Virus record (IMG/VR): IMGVR_UViG_3300035670_000437
Location: 1 to 43,615 of that record
Source: a virus
Strand: one strand, 5' to 3'
DNA length: 43,615 bases
The notes under the pieces were generated by a model that ran no database searches, was not told where the DNA came from, and saw only the letters and a program-made list of their open reading frames with translations. The position numbers were made by a program, and so were the translations under genes. This document shows, piece after piece, positions 17,403-23,605 of this stretch. Position 1 is the stretch's first letter. Each line of letters begins with the position of its first letter.

Positions 17403-17675
17403 GCCTTCGTATAGATTTCGATGTATATGAGGAGGTATATGGCGGTAGTATATGCGTTGGCGTACGTCTTGTTCCCGAAGTGATTCCGTCTTGTTACCGA
17501 CATGATACCGATAGGCATCCGTCTTGCTACCGATAAGCTACCGGGTTATAAAATTTTGTAAGAAATGTTGACACATCAAACAAAACCAAAAATTTACAAA
17601 ATACCGCCCCCCTACCGGCAATTTCCCAGCAAGCTACCAATTAGACTTGGAAGAAAATGACGTCTAAAGCGTGGT

Positions 17676-17704
17676 AATATAGAGATAGTTTTACGGCTTG
17701 TCAA
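17676..17704 (-). promoter_or_regulatory. Sigma-A-type promoter, probably for the late operon
   Basis: Minus strand TTGACA (17699-17704), 17-base spacer, TATATT (17676-17681). Transcription would start near 17669 and read toward the late genes, the first of which begins at 16142. No other strong promoter is seen closer to TerS. A long untranslated leader would result. Confidence 0.75.
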
Positions 17705-17914
17705 CGGTCAAAAGGACGATATATCATCGCAAGCTATCCGTCAATAGTCTCGCAATTACTTCCTATAACATATATTATGTAAACTAACGATAGAACTTCT
17801 GGACTATGCGATTAGGTTTCGATTTGTAGACGGAATGTACCGTTTGGTTTTCGGTATGGCTTCCGTCGTGAATGCCGAGCTTGAAACTGGGCAGCCTACC
17901 CACGCCAGCAAATA

Positions 17915-17990
17915 GAATCCCAACACCCATCCCCGGTTACAATCCGAATCCACACACCCACGCCCGCATTGAATCCGCATACCCTACGCC
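17915..17990. repeat. Three imperfect C-rich repeats
   Basis: GAATCC followed by ACACCCA-type and CCCG-type blocks occurs at 17915, 17946 and 17971 (plus strand). The minus strand is correspondingly G-rich, with GGG runs. No open frame accounts for it. Confidence 0.65.
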
Positions 17991-18068
17991 CATACAAAAC
18001 GCTAGCATCACGCCTATATCATCGCTAGCATATCGCTAGCCTCACGACATACATAAGCGCTATTAATA

Positions 18069-18140
18069 CCGCAATCAATATCGCACTCAATTCGAGAATG
18101 AACGCTAGTATCACGATAGAAAACCGCAATCAATATCGCA
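18069..18140. repeat. 17-base direct repeat pair
   Basis: CCGCAATCAATATCGCA at 18069-18085 and 18124-18140, with similarity continuing a few bases further (TCAAT). Period 55 bases. Confidence 0.85.
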
Positions 18141-18717
18141 ATCAATACCGAAAGCATATACGAATCATAAAAACAGACCATAAAACGAATATGCTTATCG
18201 ATAGCATACCGAAAGCAACCGGCATATATCACCGCGCACAATCCCGCTATATATCAACGCATATGACTAGCGATATATAACGTTAGTTACCGTAAGTAAG
18301 TCACTTACCAAAAGTAAGTAAGTGACTACTTTCTTCTATTATAGCGTACTTACATTTCGATAATGTAACAAGCGATATAATAACGCTAGCATATCAGGCA
18401 TATAATAGCGCATATATCAGCTGATAGACTAGCGGTAATATAACGCTATTCAATCGATATAAAACGACTGCAATCGCCTTTAAAACGCTTATAACGTCAT
18501 AGCGATATTATACGCCCACAACCGGTAGACAAGCCGGAGACCGGCGTTATTATCCGGTAGGCATAACGCAACCAGGACGCCAAATAAGCGTCATACAACC
18601 GTTTTCTACCGTTTGTAGTACGCTAGGTCTATCGATAACAAATACGTGTATACGCGCTTATAATAGCGGTAGGATGACGGTAGGCAATCTGTAGACATGG
18701 CGGCGCGCTATCGATTA

Positions 18718-18845
18718 TATCCGGTGATCTAATCAATAGGCCTAGCGATATATAGCGCGGTTAGTCGTATGATTGCCGGCAAGTTTAGAAGTCGTTGCGC
18801 CTGGTGACCGTCTGACAACGCGGCTATTAATCAGATCACCGGATA
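18718..18845 (-). other. Long inverted repeat, probable minus-sense RNA structure
   Basis: Arms at 18718-18742 and 18822-18845 pair 13 bp perfectly (TATCCGGTGATCT with its complement), then continue 9 more positions with two exceptions. Both exceptions are G-U pairs in minus-sense RNA but A-C mismatches in plus-sense RNA. The loop of about 80 bases holds a CGUUGU/GCAACG stem and the palindrome TTGCCGGCAA. It lies just downstream of the terminator of the small-gene cluster. It may be a processing site or a non-coding RNA. Confidence 0.6.
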
Positions 18846-18862
18846 GAATCAGAAAAAAAGCG

Positions 18863-18891
18863 CACAAAAAAAGAAGCCGCTGAGGACTTCT
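18863..18891 (-). terminator. Rho-independent terminator after the small-gene cluster
   Basis: Minus-sense AGAAGTC pairs with GGCTTCT (one G-U) around a 6-base loop, followed by seven T residues. A second T run follows after GTGCGC. It ends the transcript of the 18.9-21.2 kb cluster. Confidence 0.85.
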
Positions 18892-18905
18892 CTTGTTAGT
18901 CGTTA

Positions 18906-19208
18906 TTAGTCGTTAATCTTTCCGCTAAAATCTTTATTGTAAATAAAGTAAACCGCGTCACCTTCGAATAATTGCCGGCTGTCGTCGTTGTCACCGCTCC
19001 AGCTTCCGCCATATACCACGTTATCCGCGTACAAATTCATACCGAAAGCAACATCGTTACTTGTCCGGCCGAAAGGTTCGGCATGACATCGCACGCCTAC
19101 CGCCTCTAGTTCGTCAATGATTGCAAGCTGCCGGACGGCTTCCGCTTGTCCGAACTCTTGGATTAAACTTCTTTCATCGTCTGTAAACCGTATAAAGTTC
19201 CGTTTCAT
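18906..19208 (-). CDS. Hypothetical protein (start revised)
   Basis: I place the start at the ATG at 19208, which has AGAGGTGG about 6 bases upstream; a longer reading to 19274 would overlap the previous gene. The 100-residue product begins MKRNFIRFTDDERSLI and is acidic, with a GGSWSGDNDDSRQLFEGDA segment. No family is recognised. It is the last gene of the small cluster. Its stop lies in a 10-base tandem duplication (TAACGACTAA twice), so the 3' end has recently duplicated. Confidence 0.65.
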   Translation of the reverse strand: MKRNFIRFTDDERSLIQEFGQAEAVRQLAIIDELEAVGVRCHAEPFGRTSNDVAFGMNLYADNVVYGGSWSGDNDDSRQLFEGDAVYFIYNKDFSGKIND

Positions 19209-19219
19209 GGTTACCACCT

Positions 19220-19483
19220 CTATTTTATATACTTGTCTAATAATTCCCGCTGTACCTCTTGGACTGTACTCCATGTTTTATCGCTCTTAGGGTAAATATA
19301 TCCCGCGTATTTTATCGCCTCAGTTATTAACGTATAATTAAAATGACTACTAACAACGCCACTACCGTATAAAAAAGTCCGAGATTTATGGCGCAACCAG
19401 CACCCGTCATAGTCCGCTTGAAGTTGGTTAAAATCAACCTTTTTTTCTAAGAAAGTTTTTAATAATTGTTTTTTATTTGTCAT
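19220..19483 (-). CDS. Hypothetical protein
   Basis: An 87-residue basic protein starting MTNKKQLLKTFLEKK, with AAAGGAGAGG a few bases before the ATG. It has helical N- and C-termini and a central aromatic stretch (SSHFNYTLITEAIKYAGYIYP). I do not recognise it. It follows its upstream neighbour after 81 bases without a terminator and so is probably in the same transcript. Confidence 0.65.
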   Translation of the reverse strand: MTNKKQLLKTFLEKKVDFNQLQADYDGCWLRHKSRTFLYGSGVVSSHFNYTLITEAIKYAGYIYPKSDKTWSTVQEVQRELLDKYIK

Positions 19484-19564
19484 AACTACCTCTCCTTTTT
19501 ATGATCTGATTACATCGATATTACAAGCGACGGCAAGCGATAGCCTACCGCCTTATTTTTCGTC

Positions 19565-19789
19565 TTACAATGCCGGATGATCTAACCGGATAAATTCATT
19601 CATATAATATTCTGAACCGTCAAAGCAGGCGTTTCCGTCGTCGTCATATTCTATAATATACAATTCCGGCGCTTCACCGTGAAAGCCTGCTATAACTTCA
19701 TCATCTGCCACGCCGTAAACTATTTCATATATCATCATACCGCTATCACTAACGGCGACCGGTTCAATGCTTAGAGCTTCCTCGATCAT
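19565..19789 (-). CDS. Hypothetical acidic protein, 5' end apparently frameshifted
   Basis: 74 residues from the ATG at 19789, very acidic (IIEYDDDGNACFDGSEYYMN). That ATG has only a weak SD. The same frame stays protein-like upstream to 19858 (a GRIYGYIAEYIIDNTPEQAEG segment), and a well-placed ATG with GGAGACGG at 19887 starts in another frame: MRKIKWNEVETVEYTDI then stop. One extra base in the AAA run at 19857-19859 would fuse both into one protein of about 108 residues. It may be a disrupted gene, a sequence error, or a frameshift site. Confidence 0.5.
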   Translation of the reverse strand: MIEEALSIEPVAVSDSGMMIYEIVYGVADDEVIAGFHGEAPELYIIEYDDDGNACFDGSEYYMNEFIRLDHPAL

Positions 19790-19873
19790 TAGGCCTTCGG
19801 CTTGTTCCGGCGTATTATCGATTATATATTCAGCTATATATCCGTATATTCTACCGTTTCAACTTCGTTCCAT

Positions 19874-20095
19874 TTAATTTTGCGCATTTTTACCGTCTCC
19901 ATTCGTTTTTAATATTCTATCGGCAATAGCCGCAATCTTTTCCGCTGTCTCCAGCGTTATTCCGCTAACGTCGCGTTTTCCGGATTTTAGGCGAGAAATC
20001 CCGCCTTTATTCAATCCGGTGTAAAGCGCGATTTTATTCACGGTACCGCGAGCGAGTACCGCGGTAACTTCGTCCCTTAGTCGTTGGATACCCAA
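19874..20095 (-). CDS. Small helix-turn-helix (XRE/Cro-like) DNA-binding protein
   Basis: 73 residues with a single HTH (VNKIALYTGLNKGGISRLKSGKRD at about 19-42) of the Cro/C1 type, then a LETAEKIAAIADRIL helix. It is likely a repressor or regulator of phage promoters. The start is a TTG at 20095 with GGCGGTGATC, a near-perfect anti-16S complement, just upstream. It overlaps the end of the preceding membrane gene by 62 bases. Its target might be the operator-like palindromes near 21.4 kb, but that is inference. Confidence 0.72.
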   Translation of the reverse strand: MGIQRLRDEVTAVLARGTVNKIALYTGLNKGGISRLKSGKRDVSGITLETAEKIAAIADRILKTNGDGKNAQN

Positions 20096-20321
20096 TCAGA
20101 TCACCGCCTTTTACTTCGTCATTTTTAACGAGGTATAACGTATATTCTCCGTCATCAATACCTATTCTATGTGGTATCGATTCATGAATGTTTAACTCCG
20201 CTATGGTCTTTAAATATTCGACGCTTTCGGCATATTCAACCGCTTGCTTATACCGTATCGACGATATAAGCAGGCCTACAATAACGACTGTAAGAGCGAT
20301 AAACATTAATAGCTTTTTCAC
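20034..20321 (-). CDS. Small membrane protein, paralogue of the 20806-21024 gene
   Basis: 95 residues, GTG start at 20321 overlapping the previous stop (GTGA). A single N-terminal transmembrane segment (LLMFIALTVVIVGLLI) is followed by an outward or inward soluble part with AVEYAESVEYLKTIAEL and IGIDDGEYTLYL. The same layout and sequence (ALEYAEKIEYLKDSAE, VAIDGGRYTLEL) is found in the gene at 20806-21024. About 25 C-terminal residues beyond the shared part overlap the HTH gene. Function unknown; host membrane modification is possible. Confidence 0.68.
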   Translation of the reverse strand: MKKLLMFIALTVVIVGLLISSIRYKQAVEYAESVEYLKTIAELNIHESIPHRIGIDDGEYTLYLVKNDEVKGGDLIGYPTTKGRSYRGTRSRYRE

Positions 20322-20707
20322 TGTTCATCCCCGTCCTTTAATGCTTCTATAAGGCGGGCGTTTGTTTCATCGTCCGCTATTAAGTTGAATACTTCACTGA
20401 ACAGACTAGCAAATGGCTCATATTCCGTCATAAACGCTTCTGATTTGATGTAATATAGCATGTTTGCTATATTAAATGCCTCAACTTCTGTATAAGTTTC
20501 ACCGGTGGCATCTTTTTCCCATGCCTGCACCTCTCGAATAGCATCAAACACGCCATAATCTTCTAGTGCTTGCTCACACTCATAGTTACTGATTAAATAG
20601 TAATTAGTGTTAAATGTTTCATGGTGCAAGTCAGCATAATATCCGTTAAATACTTCTAATTCGTCAATTAGATCTTGTCTGATTTCCTCTTGTGTAAAGT
20701 ATTTCAT
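20318..20707 (-). CDS. Hypothetical acidic protein
   Basis: 129 residues, Glu/Asp- and Tyr-rich (DLIDELEVFNGYYADLHHE). The N-terminus and the pattern with YEPFASLFSEVFN resemble small soluble phage proteins of antirestriction type (acidic DNA mimics), but no family is certain. Its leader has AAGGAATGTTAAA upstream of the ATG, the same form as at 21242. It is the first gene behind the promoter at 20756-20784 and is followed by a membrane protein gene. Confidence 0.65.
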   Translation of the reverse strand: MKYFTQEEIRQDLIDELEVFNGYYADLHHETFNTNYYLISNYECEQALEDYGVFDAIREVQAWEKDATGETYTEVEAFNIANMLYYIKSEAFMTEYEPFASLFSEVFNLIADDETNARLIEALKDGDEQ

Positions 20708-20755
20708 TTTAACATTCCTTCTTCCTTTTTTATATTGTTTTAAACTTATGAACCT

Positions 20756-20784
20756 AGTATATCACGTTAGTTTAACCTTGTCAA
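20756..20784 (-). promoter_or_regulatory. Sigma-A-type promoter, copy 2 of a duplicated promoter-leader
   Basis: Minus strand TTGACA (20779-20784), 17-base spacer, TATACT (20756-20761). The 25 bases after the -10 (AGGTTCATAAGTTTAAAAC) are nearly the same as behind the promoter at 21289-21317. Confidence 0.85.
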
Positions 20785-20805
20785 CACTTTTTAACAATTT
20801 ATTTA

Positions 20806-21024
20806 TTATTCATTTACTTTTAATTCGAGCGTATAACGTCCACCGTCGATAGCCACGCGATTATTAATATTTTTCCCCGCGTGGGCTTCCGCTGAGTCTT
20901 TCAAGTATTCGATTTTTTCAGCGTATTCGAGCGCTTCATAGTATCGGCTATAAGCAAGCGTTACGCCCGCTAAAATCGCTATTATTAAAAAGTACATAAC
21001 CGATGATCTGATTAAGTTTTTCAT
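20806..21024 (-). CDS. Small membrane protein, paralogue of the 20034-20321 gene (start revised)
   Basis: I place the start at the ATG at 21024 because AAGGAG lies 8 bases upstream; a reading from 21066 overlaps the previous gene. The 72-residue protein has one transmembrane segment (VMYFLIIAILAGVTLAY) after MKNLIRSS, then a soluble tail with EYAEKIEYLKDSAE and VAIDGGRYTLELK. It is clearly related to the second copy 0.7 kb downstream. Orientation in the membrane cannot be decided. Confidence 0.68.
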   Translation of the reverse strand: MKNLIRSSVMYFLIIAILAGVTLAYSRYYEALEYAEKIEYLKDSAEAHAGKNINNRVAIDGGRYTLELKVNE

Positions 21025-21026
21025 TT

Positions 21027-21242
21027 TTAACACTCCTTCCATGACAAGTGTCTTAATTCTAACCATTCGTTAGGGATTTCATCCGGCATATCGTCAATAG
21101 CGATAAGCCGCTCCATATCGTGAAGCATCGAAAAACCTGACTTACTGTATAAATGGTAATTCATGTCGTAACAGTTTTGCGGGCCCGTTAGAACGTTGTC
21201 GCCTTCTATTTTTAAAACTTTACCGCCTCTAAAATCTTTCAT
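21027..21242 (-). CDS. Hypothetical small protein, first gene of cluster
   Basis: 71 residues beginning MKDFRGGKVLKIEGDNVL, soluble, with no family recognised. GAGGGAATGTTAAA precedes the ATG, the same leader form as before the gene at 20707. It is the first gene after the promoter at 21289-21317, so probably an early, strongly expressed product. It stops 2 bases before the next start, implying coupling. Confidence 0.65.
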   Translation of the reverse strand: MKDFRGGKVLKIEGDNVLTGPQNCYDMNYHLYSKSGFSMLHDMERLIAIDDMPDEIPNEWLELRHLSWKEC

Positions 21243-21288
21243 TTTAACATTCCCTCTTTCGTTTTTTATTGTTTTAACTTATGAACCT

Positions 21289-21317
21289 AGTATATCATCA
21301 TCGTTTAATACTGTCAA
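21289..21317 (-). promoter_or_regulatory. Sigma-A-type promoter, copy 1 of a duplicated promoter-leader
   Basis: Minus strand TTGACA (21312-21317), 17-base spacer, TATACT (21289-21294), followed by AGGTTCATAAGTTAAAAC. A long hairpin at 21406-21439 lies about 90 bases upstream and could be an operator. Confidence 0.88.
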
Positions 21318-21405
21318 CAGTTTTAACTAATCTTTTTTAAAAAAGTTTTAAAACGTGTTTCTTCATTATATAGATAAAATAGAATCCTCGAATAAACCGG
21401 ATCAC

Positions 21406-21439
21406 TTATAAAAGTGTTTAACCGCGTAAACACTTATAA
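21406..21439. repeat. Long hairpin upstream of the small-gene promoter
   Basis: AAGTGTTTA pairs with TAAACACTT around ACCGCG. The stem continues with TTAT/ATAA after a two-base bulge. It is a possible operator or RNA structure. Confidence 0.7.
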
Positions 21440-21935
21440 CCCTATATCTATTGTAATACCAACTATACGCGATATACTAATAGTATAAGATATATCACTC
21501 GAACATTGACAACCGAATAATCACGATCATAAAACGACTTCAACCGTCAACCAGCCGGAAAAATCCCGCTATCGATCATATCATAAAACGACCGCTAAAA
21601 TATCTCTATCATATTCGACTGTTTGACGTTCACATATACGCTAGATCATCGCAATTTTAACGTTATACAACCGCAAGCCAAAGCCGGGACTATTCGACTA
21701 CAAACGGATTGTCGAACAAAGACGTCCAACAACCGGCACTGTAAAAATATGTAAGCTCGGTACCTCCATAATATGGAATCGCTGAACAACCGTTCGACAC
21801 TGGAAAAACGCTGCCAAATCGACTGAACCCGGGATCAAATATCCCACTTCCTCCCAAATCCCTCCCATATACTGTAAGAAATGGAAATAAAGTTCCAAAT
21901 ACCCTTCTTATATATAGGGTTATATAAAATGCGCC

Positions 21936-21967
21936 CACACGCGCGCACGCGCACGCACGCACGCGTA
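21936..21967. other. Alternating purine-pyrimidine tract
   Basis: Thirty-two bases of unbroken pyrimidine-purine alternation, mostly CA and CG steps, the sequence type most prone to Z-DNA under negative supercoiling. It lies in the middle of island B and no gene covers it. Confidence 0.8.
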
Positions 21968-22691
21968 GAAAAATCGCCAACAACTCGAAATCCCCCGAAA
22001 CAAACTATCGGACAAAATCTCGGACATCTTCACGATCACATACCTACATAACGACAGAAATCGGACACTTTTTCGCCTATAATCCGAAACTTTTTCGAAT
22101 AATCATCGATAAATTTCTACTATTCCCGCCAACTATCCGGTAATTCCGACAGGTTGACGGCTTTTTTGCGTTGTCAGAACGCTCTCAGACGCATCGAAAC
22201 GGTGTTTTACGCATGATTATCCGACTAAGTTAAGTTAAAAGCCTATACGGAAAGTGTCCGATATTCTTACGTATGTATATAGCGGTAGGGCAGGCGGATA
22301 TAGGGGGGGGTAGTATGCGAGGCAGTGTTCGAGGGAGTTATCGTAAGGCATCCGACTTTGATTTCGAAGCGTAATCGCCTAAAATCGAAGTTGATTTCGA
22401 GTTTGATTTCGATTTCAATTCGAAAATGAAAATCGATACCCCCGTCCCCTCCCCCGGTCCCCGGTCCGACCCCGAATCCCCTTCCGACTTTGAAATCGAA
22501 TTTACCACCCCCACCCCGGTTAAAATTCGAACCCCTCCCGCCGGTTAATTTTCGGAATCAATTTCGAACACCCTCCCCGGAGTAAAATCGTAGCCATAGC
22601 GCCCTATTTATCGAATATGGTACGCTAATACCCTTAACGCATGAAAACGTCTGTATGACGCTTATTTTCGCTCTCAGACGCATATTCCACG

Positions 22692-22729
22692 CAAATAAAA
22701 ACGGAGAAGCTGTCGTAGCCCCTCCGTTT
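22692..22729 (-). terminator. Rho-independent terminator ending the replication block
   Basis: Minus-sense AAACGGAG pairs with CTCCGTTT, with an inner GCT/AGC pairing, followed by TTTTTATTTG. It lies directly after the last gene of the block. Confidence 0.85.
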
Positions 22730-22732
22730 AGG

Positions 22733-23209
22733 TTATAGTGTATGTATTTCGTTAGTATCCGACCTCTTATCGTAGAGTGATCGTGTCTGCGAATCCAATC
22801 CGAGTAGCTCACGTCTTTTCCGCATGGTTACGCGGGTAGGTAACGCATAGTTGATGTACTCACTATCGAAAGTGTCCGCTAGTAGCCAGCTTGCTTCCGA
22901 TTTCTGTCGCAGCTTCTCTTGAGTCTCCGTTAGATAGCTGTATTCGTGTAGATTCGATTTATTACGATGATTTAGCGTATAGTATTCGTAATCAATAACG
23001 CGTACTAGGCGCCCTATATGTTCGTATGGTGGGCGTTTATGTATCGTCGTGATGTACGATTCGAATAGCGATTCAATCAGCTTACAGCGGTCCTCTACGC
23101 CTCCTAGTGTAGCCTCTGCGTCCTCATCGTTAGCTATTCGTAATATTTCTTCTATGTATTCCGTTAGCTGTTCGTGGTAATCTCCGTTAATGTCGAATGT
23201 AAATCGCAT
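22733..23209 (-). CDS. Hypothetical protein, last gene of the replication block
   Basis: 158 residues, charged and helical, starting MRFTFDINGDYHEQLTEYIEEIL. The C-terminal third is basic (RVTMRKRRELLGLDSQTRS). I recognise no family. GAGGGAG stands 8 bases before the ATG and the gene lies one base from the preceding HTH gene, so both are probably co-translated. Pairing with a sigma-region-4-like gene could suggest a role in late gene control, but that is inference. Confidence 0.68.
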   Translation of the reverse strand: MRFTFDINGDYHEQLTEYIEEILRIANDEDAEATLGGVEDRCKLIESLFESYITTIHKRPPYEHIGRLVRVIDYEYYTLNHRNKSNLHEYSYLTETQEKLRQKSEASWLLADTFDSEYINYALPTRVTMRKRRELLGLDSQTRSLYDKRSDTNEIHTL

Positions 23210-23551
23210 CTATTCAGCTCCCTCTCGATAGACTCTGCCTAGCTCCGTATGAATCCGTTGTAATGCCCGCCGTATCGTACGCCCACTCTTTCCGACTAGT
23301 TCGCCTGCTTTATCGGTGACTGCCGCCATGTCTGACGGATTGTAGTCGCCATTTAAGGCGGTCGTATAGGCGGTTAAGTATTCACGGTCCTTATCGGTTA
23401 GCTCTGCGTCTGCTAGCGCCTTGTCGACGTCTAGTACGAAATCTATTATCGCAGGGTCCCCGAGTTCTGCGTGGCTTATGCGATAGTCATAGACGTTAAG
23501 GATGGCAATACCTACTTCTTCGTCTGATAGCGTTGATAAGTCGATGTTCAT
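23210..23551 (-). CDS. Putative transcription regulator with C-terminal HTH (start revised)
   Basis: The ATG at 23551 has AAGGAGG 7 bases upstream; a longer reading would run through the terminator hairpin. The 113-residue product begins MNIDLSTLSDEEVG. Its C-terminal third (LVGKSGRTIRRALQRIHTEL) is a helix-turn-helix of the sigma region 4/YlxM type, and LTDKDREYLTAYTTALNGDY lies before it. Small phage proteins of this design can act as late transcription activators. No target is known. It follows the dUTPase terminator and is probably expressed by readthrough. Confidence 0.7.
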   Translation of the reverse strand: MNIDLSTLSDEEVGIAILNVYDYRISHAELGDPAIIDFVLDVDKALADAELTDKDREYLTAYTTALNGDYNPSDMAAVTDKAGELVGKSGRTIRRALQRIHTELGRVYREGAE

Positions 23552-23568
23552 TCTGATTCCTCCTTCGT

Positions 23569-23598
23569 TAAATAAGAAAAGCCTACGCAAAGGTAGGC
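23569..23598 (-). terminator. Rho-independent terminator after dUTPase
   Basis: GCCTAC/GTAGGC stem with a 6-base loop followed by TTTTCTTATTT in minus-sense RNA. It lies between the dUTPase stop and the next ribosome binding site, so it can attenuate the last two genes of the block. Confidence 0.88.
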
Positions 23599-23605
23599 GA
23601 ATCTA

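Larger units (their letters stand above)
16143..17675. other. Non-coding island A, late leader half
   Basis: About 1.5 kb without a credible gene. Short minus frames at 17041-17295 and 17315-17518 lack ribosome binding sites and have no protein-like composition. It contains a repeat and hairpin cluster at 16203-16380, tandem repeats at 16940-16979 and 17363-17402, and three members of the ATCGGACAC site family (16763-16786, 16978-17001, 17091-17117). If the promoter at 17676-17704 is active, this whole stretch is the 5' leader of the late operon, unless an unseen terminator intervenes. Confidence 0.75.
17705..18862. other. Non-coding island A, upstream half
   Basis: About 1.15 kb without a credible gene. 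The minus frame 18014-18241 has no ribosome binding site and a Cys/Ile-rich composition unlike its neighbours. The stretch holds a C-rich plus strand segment with three imperfect repeats (17915-17990), a repeat pair at 18069-18140, a 10-bp hairpin AGTCACTTAC/GTAAGTGACT near 18300-18330, a CAAATAA-loop motif at 18578-18590, and the long inverted repeat at 18718-18845. Confidence 0.7.
21318..22691. other. Non-coding island B
   Basis: About 1.4 kb between the promoter of the small-gene cluster and the terminator of the replication block. Short minus frames (21690-21983, 22558-22812) have no ribosome binding sites and odd composition. It contains a hairpin (21406-21439), a Z-DNA-like tract (21936-21967), ATCGGACAC-type sites (22057-22083 and reverse at 22241-22266), the 15-base repeat CGCTCTCAGACGCAT (22180-22194, 22669-22683), a cluster of GATTTCGA words (22345-22440) and a C-rich stretch (22439-22580). 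Confidence 0.75.

Noticed and set aside
17041-17518. Two short minus-strand frames in island A (84 and 67 codons)
   Set aside because: No ribosome binding site, rare-residue composition (many Cys, Tyr, Arg), and they overlap tandem repeats; more likely chance frames.
18014-18241. A 75-codon frame with a hydrophobic stretch
   Set aside because: No start signal, and its sequence contains the 17-base repeat pair, so it reads non-coding DNA.
18724-21016. Repeated word GGTGATCTGATTA at about five places
   Set aside because: Part of it is the anti-16S complement GGAGGTGATC and one copy is a functional ribosome binding site (20095); another lies in a coding frame. Not a separate repeat family.
21690-21983. 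Minus frames of 97 and 66 codons in island B
   Set aside because: They cross the alternating CG/CA tract and each other, with no ribosome binding site.
22120-22170. Possible plus-strand terminator (GCC..GGC then TTTTTT)
   Set aside because: The stem has a 3-base bulge and no plus-strand gene exists to be terminated.
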